This document shows positions 9,367 through 17,697 of a stretch of 64,000 nt of DNA, one piece after another. Position 1 is the first letter of the stretch; the number at the start of each line of letters is the position of its first letter. A program made the position numbers and the translations under genes. The stretch is from Flavobacteriales bacterium (GTDB lineage Bacteria; Bacteroidota; Bacteroidia; CAIKAF01). The notes under the pieces are model-generated. The model was not told the origin of the DNA. It saw only the letters and a program-made list of their open reading frames with translations, and ran no database searches. Where the stretch lies: NCBI GenBank assembly GCA_025451235.1, contig JANWKT010000017.1, forward strand, positions 1 to 64,000. Direction: 5' to 3'.

Positions 9367-9753
9367 ATGACCACAACCCCTTCATTAGAAGCATTTGAAA
9401 AACAAAAAAGAAGCCGGCTTATCATCGGTATCCTCTTTGATGCACTTGGAATGGCCTCTTTTATATTCCCAGGCCTCTTTGAAGCCATTGACCTGGCTTG
9501 GGCTCCTATTGCTGCCGCCACCTTCTTTGGTATGTACAGAGGGCTCACCGGTATTGTTGGTGGATCTATTGTTTTTATAGAAGAATTGTTGCCGGTAACG
9601 GATGTATTGCCCACATTTACCGTTGCCTGGATTTGGGTCTACGTTATTAACGGAGAAAAGAACAAGGCCCGTTTTCTCAAAAACAAACCTGAAGTAAAAG
9701 ATCAGACCATAGACATTACCGATTATCAGGAAAATAAAAAAGTAACTACGTAA
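9367..9753 (+). CDS. Small membrane protein of unknown function
   Basis: 128 residues from the ATG at 9367 (a TTG at 9316 is the only earlier option). A charged N-terminus (EKQKRSR) is followed by hydrophobic stretches around 18-60 (GILFDALGMASFIFPGLF and AWAPIAAATFFGMY) and around 80-95 (LPTFTVAWIWVYVI), then a polar tail rich in Lys and Asp. About three membrane segments are likely. No named family recognised. It lies 72 bp after the PhoX-like gene and is followed by a strong terminator at 9813-9840. Confidence 0.75.
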   Translation: MTTTPSLEAFEKQKRSRLIIGILFDALGMASFIFPGLFEAIDLAWAPIAAATFFGMYRGLTGIVGGSIVFIEELLPVTDVLPTFTVAWIWVYVINGEKNKARFLKNKPEVKDQTIDITDYQENKKVTT

Positions 9754-9812
9754 GTTGGTACGGTCGTTTTTGTAAACATGCGTTCCTGTATTAGTCACTT
9801 AAAATATTCACA

Positions 9813-9840
9813 AGCCCTTATTCATATAAGGGCTTTTTTT
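9813..9840 (+). terminator. Rho-independent terminator
   Basis: Perfect 9-bp stem AGCCCTTAT / ATAAGGGCT with a TCAT loop, followed by six T. It ends the transcript of the small membrane protein gene 60 bp downstream of its stop. Confidence 0.9.
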
Positions 9841-9847
9841 ATATTTG
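9840..9847 (+). promoter_or_regulatory. Possible -7 element TATATTTG for the ArsC-family gene
   Basis: Exact TAnnTTTG match directly after the terminator T-run, but only 3 bases before the ATG at 9851. It would give a leaderless message or may be a chance match. Confidence 0.3.
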
Positions 9848-9850
9848 TCC

Positions 9851-10195
9851 ATGTTAACCATTTACCACCATGCCGGATGCAGCAAAAGCCAGGAAGCATT
9901 TTGCTTACTCAAAGATTCAAAAAAGAAATTCAGGGTGGTGGAATATCTTTTGGAGCCTCCCACCAAAGAAGAATTGAAAGTACTTATCAAAAAACTAGGT
10001 ATTCAACCGGAAGAGCTGGTAAGAAAAAAAGAGCCCATCTATCTGGAAAAATTCGAAGGTAAAACACTCTCCAATACCCAATGGATAACTGCCATGGTAA
10101 AATATCCCATTCTTATCGAAAGGCCCATTGTTGTAAAAGGGAATAAGGCGGTTATTTGCAGACCGCCCGAAAAATTACTAGAATTCCTGGGTTAG
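9851..10195 (+). CDS. ArsC/Spx-family protein (arsenate reductase-like)
   Basis: 114 residues. The start MLTIYHHAGCSKSQEAF carries the single Cys of the ArsC family CxKS/CSKSR motif (Cys10). The C-terminal KYPILIERPIVV matches the family motif around xPxxxxRPI. Members are thioredoxin-fold proteins. Glutaredoxin-dependent arsenate reductases have this layout, but many Bacteroidetes copies (YffB/Spx-like) have no proven arsenate role. No arsenic resistance genes lie nearby, so arsenate reduction is only a possibility. It starts right after a terminator, so it is transcribed alone. Confidence 0.85.
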   Translation: MLTIYHHAGCSKSQEAFCLLKDSKKKFRVVEYLLEPPTKEELKVLIKKLGIQPEELVRKKEPIYLEKFEGKTLSNTQWITAMVKYPILIERPIVVKGNKAVICRPPEKLLEFLG

Positions 10196-10210
10196 TTCGT
10201 ACGAAATAAG

Positions 10211-10429
10211 TTACTGGAATAAGTAAAATACATAATACAGGATCATGGCTCCCACCCGAACGACCAAGTAAATAAAAACGATAACCCAGATAACTACAAA
10301 GACCAGGTAAAGAAGTTGTTTGAGGAAGGGATATTTCTTCCGGTCAAGGGCCACCACTAAAAAAACCAGGACGGTTATTAACACCAATAGGCCTGTGATT
10401 AGCCAGAAATACAGCGTTTGATCCTTCAT
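10211..10429 (-). CDS. Small two-helix membrane protein, unknown
   Basis: 72 residues with two strongly hydrophobic stretches, about 8-28 (FWLITGLLVLITVLVFLVVA) and 40-70 (LLYLVFVVIWVIVFIYLVV), separated by a basic loop DRKKYPFLKQ. No family recognised. It faces the ArsC-family gene tail to tail with 15 bp between the stops and is divergent from fumC. Confidence 0.7.
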   Translation of the reverse strand: MKDQTLYFWLITGLLVLITVLVFLVVALDRKKYPFLKQLLYLVFVVIWVIVFIYLVVRVGAMILYYVFYLFQ

Positions 10430-10466
10430 TATCTCAAATATAATCAGGAAAAGATAAAGAAATATT

Positions 10467-10474
10467 TACTTTTG
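10467..10474 (+). promoter_or_regulatory. -7 promoter element TACTTTTG for fumC
   Basis: Exact TAnnTTTG match, 22 bases before the fumC ATG. No TTG at the expected -33 spacing. Confidence 0.5.
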
Positions 10475-10496
10475 AATTCAATAAACATTTTGAACT

Positions 10497-11894
10497 ATGG
10501 AATTCCGCATTGAAAAAGATACCATGGGTGAGGTAAAAGTACCTGCCAGCAAATATTGGGGAGCACAAACTGAACGCAGCCGTAACAATTTTAAGATCGG
10601 ACCTGAAGCCAGCATGCCCAAAGAAATTGTATATGCATTTGCTTACCTGAAAAAAGGTGCAGCACATGCCAACACAGATCTTGGGGTGTTAAGTGCCGAA
10701 AAAAGAGACCTGATATCTCAGGTTTGTGATGAAATACTAGAAGGCAAACATGATGGTGAATTTCCATTGGTGATCTGGCAAACAGGCAGCGGCACCCAAA
10801 GTAATATGAATGTAAATGAGGTGATTGCCTACAGGGCTCATGTGATAAGCGGAGGTAAACTCACAGATGAGAAAAAAGTGCTGCATCCAAATGATGACGT
10901 GAACAAATCACAAAGCAGCAATGATACTTTCCCAACAGCCATGCATATTGCTACTTATAAACTGGTGAATGATATAACCATTCCTGGAATTTTAAAGCTC
11001 AGGGATACACTGAATAAAAAAACGCAGGAATTTAAGGACATTGTAAAAACCGGCCGTACCCATTTTATGGATGCCACTCCATTAACCCTGGGGCAGGAAT
11101 TTAGTGGCTATGTACAACAATTGGATAATGGGATAAGGGCCTTGAAAAATGCCCTAGAAATGGTGGCAGAATTGGCTCTGGGAGGCACAGCGGTGGGAAC
11201 AGGCCTCAATACCCCCAAGGGGTATGATGTATTAGTAGCTAATAAAATTGCGCAATTCACGGGATTGCCTTTTATAACTGCTCCTAATAAGTTTGAAGCA
11301 TTGGCTGCCCACGATGCCATGGTGGAAATGAGTGGGGCATTAAAACGTGTGGCAGTCTCATTGATGAAAATAGCCAACGATATCCGTATCCTCAGTTCAG
11401 GACCTCGCTGTGGTATCGGAGAGATCATTATTCCCGACAATGAGCCAGGATCTTCCATTATGCCGGGAAAAGTGAATCCTACCCAGCCGGAAGCTATGAC
11501 GATGGTGGCGGCCCAGGTAATGGGAAACGATGTAACCGTAAATATTGGCGGATCGAATGGGCATTTTGAACTAAATGTATTTAAACCCGTTATTGCGGCC
11601 AACGTTCTGCAAAGCGCCCGACTCATCGGTGATGCTTGTATTAGTTTCAATGATAAATGTGCCATTGGAATTGAAGCCAACCTGCCCATCATTCAACAAC
11701 ATTTAGAAAACTCTTTGATGCTGGTTACGGCATTAAACCCACATGTAGGTTACGACAATGCCGCGAAGATTGCCAAAACAGCTCATAAGCAAGGGAAAAC
11801 CCTCAAACAAACTTCTATTGAACTTGGACTGCTTACTGCCGAACAGTTTGATGAATGGGTAAAGCCGGAAGATATGACCGGAAGTTTAAAGTAA
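10497..11894 (+). CDS. fumC: Fumarate hydratase class II
   Basis: Interconverts fumarate and L-malate in the TCA cycle, in the cytoplasm, as an iron-free homotetramer. The 465 residues match the usual class II length. Signature segments are [10 protein letters not shown] (about 96-105), the [14 protein letters not shown] block (about 128-141), [18 protein letters not shown], and the superfamily signature [11 protein letters not shown] (about 318-328) with the catalytic Ser. The gene appears monocistronic, with its own -7 box, and ends 3 bp from a convergent gene. Confidence 0.97.
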   Translation: MEFRIEKDTMGEVKVPASKYWGAQTERSRNNFKIGPEASMPKEIVYAFAYLKKGAAHANTDLGVLSAEKRDLISQVCDEILEGKHDGEFPLVIWQTGSGTQSNMNVNEVIAYRAHVISGGKLTDEKKVLHPNDDVNKSQSSNDTFPTAMHIATYKLVNDITIPGILKLRDTLNKKTQEFKDIVKTGRTHFMDATPLTLGQEFSGYVQQLDNGIRALKNALEMVAELALGGTAVGTGLNTPKGYDVLVANKIAQFTGLPFITAPNKFEALAAHDAMVEMSGALKRVAVSLMKIANDIRILSSGPRCGIGEIIIPDNEPGSSIMPGKVNPTQPEAMTMVAAQVMGNDVTVNIGGSNGHFELNVFKPVIAANVLQSARLIGDACISFNDKCAIGIEANLPIIQQHLENSLMLVTALNPHVGYDNAAKIAKTAHKQGKTLKQTSIELGLLTAEQFDEWVKPEDMTGSLK

Positions 11895-11897
11895 ATT

Positions 11898-12389
11898 TTA
11901 TTTAAAATAAGTGTCGAAACAGGTTTGAGCTGTCGCAAAGTCGCGGAAGTGGATCCGGCCTACCGAACCTTTTTCAATATTGGCCGCTGCACTTGGAGAC
12001 CCATAAGTGGTGGTTGAAATACTGATCTGATCGTGTGAAGTATATAAATAGATCACATAGATCGATCCAGGAGTATAGGTAGATTTTTGATCGGATGAAC
12101 CTAAGGAGCAACTGCTTTTATCCAGGTCCTCCATTTTACATTCCGTCATTTCAATATGAACAGGGGTTCCTTGATCATATTCCACGGTGGTATATAGTAA
12201 ATTCCCGTTTTTAATTTCAAGAAAGCATTTGGTAACATGGCTGTTCTTGTTAACGGTATAACTACAAATTTCATTTCCGGGAATATGGATTTTTTTATCT
12301 CCGAACTTCAGTTCGTTTTGCGATAATAGGGAGGAGATCATCAATGAGGATAAAAAGAATACAGTTAAGCCTTTCTTTATAGATTCCAT
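11898..12389 (-). CDS. Exported protein of unknown function
   Basis: 163 residues with a signal peptide (MESIKKGLTVFFLSSLMISSLLSQ). The mature part has five Cys (in ICSYTV, TKCFLE, TECKME, SSCSLG and QTCFDT) and alternating polar/hydrophobic strands, consistent with a small beta-rich exported domain. I do not recognise a family. It converges on fumC with only 3 bp between the stop codons and no visible terminator hairpin. Confidence 0.7.
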   Translation of the reverse strand: MESIKKGLTVFFLSSLMISSLLSQNELKFGDKKIHIPGNEICSYTVNKNSHVTKCFLEIKNGNLLYTTVEYDQGTPVHIEMTECKMEDLDKSSCSLGSSDQKSTYTPGSIYVIYLYTSHDQISISTTTYGSPSAAANIEKGSVGRIHFRDFATAQTCFDTYFK

Positions 12390-12472
12390 AGTTCGAATTT
12401 ACAAAAACTAAATGAAAATATGGCATTATTTAATGCTATTTTAATACTAACATCTATTGTTGAAAACAACCA

Positions 12473-13810
12473 TCAAATTTCCATCCTTATTCTCCATTCC
12501 TGGGGATAATAATTGTTAACCCTGCCTGGTAATATTTTTGCAAATCCCAGAGTGAGTGATTGATAATTGATGGTGGTCCATCCAGGCTCTGACTTTGGGG
12601 CAAGAAAATCCTTCCGCGACAGGTATCGCAATGCCCCCCCTTTGTCCAGTTCAACCACCTGAAAAGGTGGGTTCAAATAAATACTCATGGCCAAACCATG
12701 ATCCGGAACCAGGTCTTTTCCTTTGAGCTCACCTATAGCCAGATAACCTCCCAGAATTTTAGTGATGGCTGATATTTCTTCCCATGACTTTCGATGGGCT
12801 ATGTGTATCCCTGAAATTTTCCTATGATGATCAAACCAGAAAAATTCGTCCGATGATTTAACATACATCGCAGGATCGAATTTTTTTACATCGATCGGGT
12901 CGAACTTGAGTTTTTGACGTCGGATGTTCTTATTCGGGTCCATTTCAGCCGTTTTTCTTAAAACACAACAGTAGAATCCTTCTCCTTTTGTATGATGAGG
13001 ATAGAAGGCATAACCTCCTTGCTCAGTCGATACGACCTCTGGAAAACCAGCATCCTTCAATTTTACCACTTCCAATGGAAAATTTTGCAACATCCATTTT
13101 ATATTCTCATCATTTTCTGCCGGATTGAATGTACATGTAGAATAAATAAGATACCCTCCCTCTTTCAATGCCGGTAAAATATCACCTGTTATCTTTTTTT
13201 GTCTTGATGCACAAAGGTCACAATTTGCCTCACTCCATTCATCCACCGCATTTTTATCTTTTCTAAAAAGTCCCTCTCCGCTACAAGGTGCATCGATCAC
13301 AATACAATCAAAAAATTCGTTCAATCCACCCAGTACATACGCATCGGCATGGGTAGTAAAGGTATTGGCATATCCCCATTTGGTCATATTTTCCAATAAA
13401 ACACTGGCTCTTGTACGGATCACCTCATTGCTTACTAACAATCCTTCTCCATTCAGCCAGGAAGCGATTAAAGTGGACTTACCACCCGGAGCTGCACAAA
13501 GATCCAATATATGTACATTTTTTTCATCAAATATATTTTCCAATATATGCCATAGAAACATGGAACTGGATTCCTGCACATAATAAGCTCCAGCATGAAA
13601 TGCAGGGTCTAACGTGAATACAGGCCGTTCGGGCAAATAAAAAGAATCAGGACACCATTTTATTCCTTGTGCCGTATTCACATCAACATGGGTTCCTTTG
13701 ATGGGATGTTTGCGGATGGATGTAACCGGTGGTATGGACAATGCCTCCAGCATTTGTTCAGCATCCGTTAACTGAGCCTGGATCCTATTTATAAATGCCT
13801 GAGGGTACAT
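12473..13810 (-). CDS. RNA m5C methyltransferase, RsmF/NOL1-NOP2-Sun family
   Basis: SAM-dependent methylation of a cytosine C5, most likely in rRNA. 445 residues from the ATG at 13810, which follows the rlmB stop by 4 bp. A TTG at 13849 would overlap rlmB. The SAM-binding motif LDLCAAPGGKST lies near residue 103, DAPCSGEG (release-step Cys) near 170, and STCTFNPAENDEN with the catalytic Cys near 224. The C-terminal 150 residues (RKISGIHIAHRK, then LAIGELKG) look like the extra RNA-binding part of RsmF/YebU-type enzymes. Cotranscribed with rlmB. Confidence 0.92.
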   Translation of the reverse strand: MYPQAFINRIQAQLTDAEQMLEALSIPPVTSIRKHPIKGTHVDVNTAQGIKWCPDSFYLPERPVFTLDPAFHAGAYYVQESSSMFLWHILENIFDEKNVHILDLCAAPGGKSTLIASWLNGEGLLVSNEVIRTRASVLLENMTKWGYANTFTTHADAYVLGGLNEFFDCIVIDAPCSGEGLFRKDKNAVDEWSEANCDLCASRQKKITGDILPALKEGGYLIYSTCTFNPAENDENIKWMLQNFPLEVVKLKDAGFPEVVSTEQGGYAFYPHHTKGEGFYCCVLRKTAEMDPNKNIRRQKLKFDPIDVKKFDPAMYVKSSDEFFWFDHHRKISGIHIAHRKSWEEISAITKILGGYLAIGELKGKDLVPDHGLAMSIYLNPPFQVVELDKGGALRYLSRKDFLAPKSEPGWTTINYQSLTLGFAKILPGRVNNYYPQEWRIRMEI

Positions 13811-13814
13811 TTTA

Positions 13815-14579
13815 TCAGCTTCTTTGACGAACTGCTTCAAATAGAGCAACAGCTGCTGCCACGGAAACGTTCAAACTTTCTACCGGTCCCTGCATAGGTA
13901 TTTTGCAGGTGGCATCACATAATTTTAAATACTCGGGAGAAATTCCGTCTTCTTCACTTCCTACAATAAATGCCATGGGTTGGGTAAAATCTACCTGGTA
14001 CATGAGGGTATTTGTTTTTTCAGTGATCCCTACTACCTGGATTCCTGAATCCTTGATGAACTTGATGGTATCCTTTAAGTTATAGGACCGGCAAATGGGG
14101 ATCTGGTGGATGGCGCCTGCCGATGATTTGATGGCATCCTCATTCATTTGTGCCGCTCCACGTGAGGGGACAATGATTGCCTGCGCCCCAGCACAAAGTG
14201 CACTTCGGCAAATGGCCCCTACATTCCTTACATCCGTGATCCTGTCTAAAATGATCAATAAAGGTGTTTTGGCCTGCTCGAACAATAAAGGAATGATATT
14301 TTCTATGTTCTGATATTCGATGAGCCCAAGAAAAGCAATAATGCCTTGATGGGGTTTTACTGTAACCCTATTAAGCTTTTCTTCCGGAACTTCCTGGATG
14401 GGAATATTCCTTTCCTGGCAAATCCGAAAGATCTCTGCGGTTGATTCATTCTTCAGTCCACGCCTGATCAATATTTTTTCTATTTCCTTGCCGCTATGTA
14501 TAGCCTCCAGTACCGGATGGATTCCATACGTGAATGGCATGGATGGTTTGGGAGTATGATAATATTTTTTTTCGTACAT
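13815..14579 (-). CDS. rlmB: 23S rRNA 2'-O-methyltransferase, RlmB (SpoU/TrmH) family
   Basis: 254 residues from the ATG at 14579. The open frame continues upstream only through a GC-rich non-coding block, and a promoter box sits 7 bp before this ATG. The N-terminal substrate-binding domain (YGIHPVLEAIHSGKEIEKI) is followed by the SPOUT knot motifs: NVGAICRSALCAGAQAII (motif 1 with Arg), FIVGSEEDGISPEYL (motif 2) and PMQGPVESLNVSVAAAVALFE (motif 3). RlmB methylates G2251 in the E. coli 23S P-loop. The exact position here is inferred by family. First gene of a two-gene unit with the m5C methyltransferase. Confidence 0.93.
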   Translation of the reverse strand: MYEKKYYHTPKPSMPFTYGIHPVLEAIHSGKEIEKILIRRGLKNESTAEIFRICQERNIPIQEVPEEKLNRVTVKPHQGIIAFLGLIEYQNIENIIPLLFEQAKTPLLIILDRITDVRNVGAICRSALCAGAQAIIVPSRGAAQMNEDAIKSSAGAIHQIPICRSYNLKDTIKFIKDSGIQVVGITEKTNTLMYQVDFTQPMAFIVGSEEDGISPEYLKLCDATCKIPMQGPVESLNVSVAAAVALFEAVRQRS

Positions 14580-14586
14580 GGAATGA

Positions 14587-14594
14587 CAAAAGTA
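14587..14594 (-). promoter_or_regulatory. -7 promoter element TACTTTTG for rlmB
   Basis: Exact TAnnTTTG match on the minus strand, ending 7 bases before the ATG at 14579, so the message would be leaderless or nearly so. No TTG at the usual -33 distance. That region falls in the GC-rich block. Confidence 0.45.
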
Positions 14595-14604
14595 GTAAAT
14601 TATC

Positions 14605-14735
14605 CTTGCCTTTTCGCGCCAGCGATGTGAAGGGGAAGCCCGCCAAAGGCGGCCGAGCGAACAGCGAGCCCGGAACGTAGCGGTGGTGAGTGGCCAAAGG
14701 TAAGGGCAACGCAGGAATCGAACCAGGCGGCAAAA
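14605..14735. repeat. GC-rich non-coding block (possible dispersed repeat)
   Basis: About 130 bases between divergent rlmB and the Sun-type gene are much richer in G+C than their surroundings. They contain short inverted elements such as CCGCC-AAA-GGCGG and recurring GAGCGAACAGCGAGC-like units. It lies outside both genes by promoter and start evidence. It resembles the GC-rich interspersed repeats seen between genes in some Bacteroidetes genomes, but only one copy is in the window, so repeat status is inferred. Confidence 0.45.
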
Positions 14736-14754
14736 AATCAATTATCTTTACACT

Positions 14755-15951
14755 ATGAAAACCTATCATGTTCCGCTAATTATTCAAGCCATTCAATGGA
14801 TCTTTGTAAAAAAGAAAACTCCCGGTAAAGCGTTGGAATTGCTTTTTAAAACCTATGAAGTAAATCGTTTTGACAAAAGAATTGTTGCCGAAAATGTATA
14901 TGAGATCATTAGATGGTGGAGATTGCTGGTGGAAACCAATAATGCAAATTCATCGATGCAAGATGAAAATCTGGCAAGGATCATTGGGATCAACTTGGTA
15001 AGAAAGGGGAATAAATTGCCTCCTCACGATTGGTTAAAGAATTTAAATGTAAATACCCTCACAAAAAAACTGGAAGAGAAAAATAAAACAAACGCCTTCC
15101 GCCATTCGCTACCCGACTGGCTAGAGGAAAAGGGGGAAGAGGAGCTCGGAGAAAAATGGGATGAAGTGATGAATGCTTTGAATTCGAATTATAAGCAATG
15201 CTTAAGGGTAAATACCCTAAAAATATCGATCCCGGAGGTTGCTGCTGATTTTGAAGAGCACGAAATGGAATTCTCTACTTCTCCTTTAAGCGAAGATGGA
15301 ATTAGCCTGGATGAGTTTGAAAATATTTTTAAACATCCTTTTTTTAAAGAAGGAAAGGTAGAGATACAGGATATGGGATCGCAACATGTTGCTTTTTTTG
15401 CAGGCGTAAAACCCGGCATGCGTGTGGTGGACGCCTGCGCAGGAGCAGGTGGAAAAACCTTGCATATGGCTGCCCGAATGAAGAATAAAGGAAAGATCAT
15501 TGCATTGGACATTCAACCTTATAAACTGGAAGAATTGAAAAAAAGATGTAAAAGGGCCGGAGTGGAAAATGTGGAAATAAAATGGCTGGAAAATACCAAA
15601 GTGGTAAAAAGATTAAAAGAAACCGCAGATGTGGTTTTAATTGATGCCCCATGCAGCGGACTAGGGGTTCTTAAAAGAAATCCGGATATCAAATGGAAAT
15701 TACACCAGGATGAACTGGATGAGATCCTGGAAATTCAAAAGAAGATCCTGCAACAATATGCCACGATGGTAAAAAAAGGCGGAAAACTTGTGTATGTAAC
15801 CTGCAGTATATTCCCCAGCGAAAATGAAGTTAGGATACAAGAATTTATTGCTGCACATCCTGAATTTGAACTGGAAGAGGAAAAAAATATTTCGCCTGGA
15901 ATACCTGAAAGTGATGGTTTTTATATGGCCAGACTGAAGAAAGTTAATTAG
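14755..15951 (+). CDS. RNA m5C methyltransferase, RsmB/Sun family
   Basis: 398 residues. An N-terminal helical NusB-like part (ALELLFKTYEVNRFDKRIV) precedes a SAM methyltransferase fold: VDACAGAGGKTLHMAA near 226, ALDIQPYKLEEL, DAPCSGLGVL near 297 and VTCSIFPSENE near 348 with the catalytic Cys. It methylates a cytosine C5, most likely in 16S rRNA (RsmB acts on C967 in E. coli). The exact target is inferred. A near-consensus box TATCTTTA (14743-14750) lies 4 bp before the ATG. It is a distinct paralogue from the RsmF-type gene 1 kb away. Confidence 0.93.
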   Translation: MKTYHVPLIIQAIQWIFVKKKTPGKALELLFKTYEVNRFDKRIVAENVYEIIRWWRLLVETNNANSSMQDENLARIIGINLVRKGNKLPPHDWLKNLNVNTLTKKLEEKNKTNAFRHSLPDWLEEKGEEELGEKWDEVMNALNSNYKQCLRVNTLKISIPEVAADFEEHEMEFSTSPLSEDGISLDEFENIFKHPFFKEGKVEIQDMGSQHVAFFAGVKPGMRVVDACAGAGGKTLHMAARMKNKGKIIALDIQPYKLEELKKRCKRAGVENVEIKWLENTKVVKRLKETADVVLIDAPCSGLGVLKRNPDIKWKLHQDELDEILEIQKKILQQYATMVKKGGKLVYVTCSIFPSENEVRIQEFIAAHPEFELEEEKNISPGIPESDGFYMARLKKVN

Positions 15952-15988
15952 GAGGGATGGGTTTTGAAAAAATCGTTATTCCTACATT

Positions 15989-17059
15989 TTATTGTCCGTG
16001 TCGAAGTTGATCGGGGTTTTTACCCTTTTTCTTTTTATAGTTCTTCTTTCTTCCATTTGGGTAAATGATCTTCCCTTCTATAAATTCAAAATTTAAAAAA
16101 GTTCCCCGTTCAATGGTTCCGTCGGCAAAAGTATATTCTCCTTCGCCTTCCCTTCGGCCCTCGAAAAAAGCTCCTTTGTATACATCTCCGTTGGAAAACC
16201 GGAGTTCCCCATATCCATGTCGCTTATCGTTTATATATGCACAATCGCAAATATCTCCCTTACCGGAAGTATGTTTCCCCTTTCCATTTCTTTTATCATT
16301 GCTCCAATTGCCTTCATAAATATCCTTTGTATCGGACCAAAAATAAATTCCGTATCCGTTAAAACTATCGTTGAGAAACCCTCCGATATAATATGACCCA
16401 TCTTTATAGGTATGTGTTCCCTGTCCGCTTCTTTTACCATTTACCCAATCCCCTTCATATTTGTCTCCATTCAAATAATAAAACGTTCCTTTGCCATGTT
16501 CTTTTGCGTCCAAAAACTCTCCGATGTACTTGTCTCCGTTTTTATAAATAAAAGTTCCCTGCCCGGTTCTTTGTCCGTTTACCCAGTTGCCATCATAGGT
16601 ATCACCTTCTGCCCAAACATATTTCCCGATCCCGTGCTTTTTATCATTTTTAAAGTCGCCTTCATATACATCTCCTTTTTCATAGATATATTTTCCCTTC
16701 CCATCAAACAACCCGTTTTTAAATTCGCCTACATAGCTTTCACCAGAAGCAAACCTATACTCTCCCTTGCCTGAGGCTTCACCATCTAAATATCCTCCCT
16801 CATAAATATCTCCATTGGTCCATTTAAACACTCCGGCTCCATTTCTATGGTCATCCTTCCACTCACCCTCATAAATATTCCCGGATGGATAGGTGATTTT
16901 GCCATATCCGTCGCATTTCTTGTTTTTAAATGACCCGGTATAGATGGCGCCATCGGCATACTTATAAGTACCCTTTCCGTTGGTACAATTTCCAGAAATG
17001 CATTGAGAATAAGCGTATTGCGAAATAAAAATAAAGAAAATGCCTAGAGCAATCCTCAT
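15989..17059 (-). CDS. Exported MORN-repeat protein
   Basis: 356 residues from the ATG at 17059. A TTG at 17107 lies upstream of the nearer promoter box, so it is rejected. A signal peptide (MRIALGIFFIFISQYAYSQC) is followed by about 14 MORN repeats of 23 residues with the pattern YxGxFxNxxxxGxGxxxxxxGD. A strongly basic tail (GRKKNYKKKKGK) ends the protein. MORN repeats form beta-hairpin stacks that bind proteins or lipids. No enzyme domain is fused, so its role is unknown, possibly a cell-envelope scaffold. The DNA shows a 69-base period across the gene. Confidence 0.9.
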   Translation of the reverse strand: MRIALGIFFIFISQYAYSQCISGNCTNGKGTYKYADGAIYTGSFKNKKCDGYGKITYPSGNIYEGEWKDDHRNGAGVFKWTNGDIYEGGYLDGEASGKGEYRFASGESYVGEFKNGLFDGKGKYIYEKGDVYEGDFKNDKKHGIGKYVWAEGDTYDGNWVNGQRTGQGTFIYKNGDKYIGEFLDAKEHGKGTFYYLNGDKYEGDWVNGKRSGQGTHTYKDGSYYIGGFLNDSFNGYGIYFWSDTKDIYEGNWSNDKRNGKGKHTSGKGDICDCAYINDKRHGYGELRFSNGDVYKGAFFEGRREGEGEYTFADGTIERGTFLNFEFIEGKIIYPNGRKKNYKKKKGKNPDQLRHGQ

Positions 17060-17077
17060 TAAATGGGGGTTTATATG

Positions 17078-17107
17078 CAAAAATAAGGAGAAAGCTTGTT
17101 GAAACAA
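17078..17107 (-). promoter_or_regulatory. Promoter for the MORN-repeat gene (proximal)
   Basis: On the minus strand TTG, then 19 bp, then TATTTTTG (17085-17078), an exact fit to TTG-N17-23-TAnnTTTG. The leader before the ATG at 17059 is short (about 12-14 bases). Confidence 0.6.
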
Positions 17108-17176
17108 TAAATAAATGCAGAATTTATTATTTTTTTAACCCTTTCTGTTCAAAATCCCAGGGAACCATAGCAACTA

Positions 17177-17198
17177 CCTTAGTACGCAAAAATATTAG
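17177..17198 (-). repeat. 22-bp promoter-proximal element, copy 2
   Basis: Twenty of 22 bases match 4671-4692. Contains TATTTTTG (17194-17187) followed by CGTACTAAGG on the minus strand, directly after the folA stop codon and 118 bases upstream of the MORN-repeat gene, so it may be a second, distal promoter for that gene. Confidence 0.5.
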
Positions 17199-17686
17199 TC
17201 TTTTCTTTCAAACACCTGGAATGTATAATCATACAAATGCTTTTCATCCGCCAGGTGCATTTCTTCTGATACCATCTTCCAATCATTCCAATTGAGTTCG
17301 GGGAAAAAAACGTCGGCTTCGGGCGAAGTAGCTACTCTGGTAAGTACCAGCCGGTGAGCTATGGGCAAAGTGTCTTTATATAGCTGCGCCCCTCCTACAA
17401 TACAAACTTCCTCTACATTTTTAAAATGAGCCAAGGCGGCTTCCAGTGTTTTGAATACCAGGATATTTTCGGCTTGCAGGGTATGATCTCTGGAAATAAC
17501 CGCATTTATTCTTCCGGGCAATGCTCTTTTACCTATGGATTCAAACGTCTTACGACCCATCAGGATCACTTTCCCTAGAGTATAATTTTTAAAAAACTTC
17601 AGGTCATTGGATAAATGCCAGAGCAGTTTATTGTCCTTACCAATGGCATTATTTTCAGCAATGGCGGCTACCAGTGAAATCTTCAT
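17195..17686 (-). CDS. folA: Dihydrofolate reductase
   Basis: Reduces dihydrofolate to tetrahydrofolate with NADPH, regenerating the cofactor consumed by thymidylate synthase. The 163 residues match bacterial DHFR. Features include VAAIAENNAIGKDNKLLWHL (Trp and the Met20-type loop, here with Leu), the NADPH-site segment ILMGRKTFESIG, the conserved VCIVGGAQLY, and the C-terminal strand YDYTFQVFERKD. It follows thyA by 11 bp on the same strand, a classic functional pair, so the two are probably one transcript. Confidence 0.96.
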   Translation of the reverse strand: MKISLVAAIAENNAIGKDNKLLWHLSNDLKFFKNYTLGKVILMGRKTFESIGKRALPGRINAVISRDHTLQAENILVFKTLEAALAHFKNVEEVCIVGGAQLYKDTLPIAHRLVLTRVATSPEADVFFPELNWNDWKMVSEEMHLADEKHLYDYTFQVFERKD

Positions 17687-17697
17687 AGATCTTAGTT

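Noticed and set aside
14711-14730. tRNA T-arm-like sequence (GGTTCGATTCC on the minus strand)
   Set aside because: The stem pairs badly (two of five pairs fail) and no acceptor, D or anticodon arm fits around it.
14580-14741. N-terminal extension of rlmB and a further open frame up to 14769
   Set aside because: It translates the GC-rich non-coding block, and a promoter box (14587-14594) lies inside it, so transcripts would start after it.
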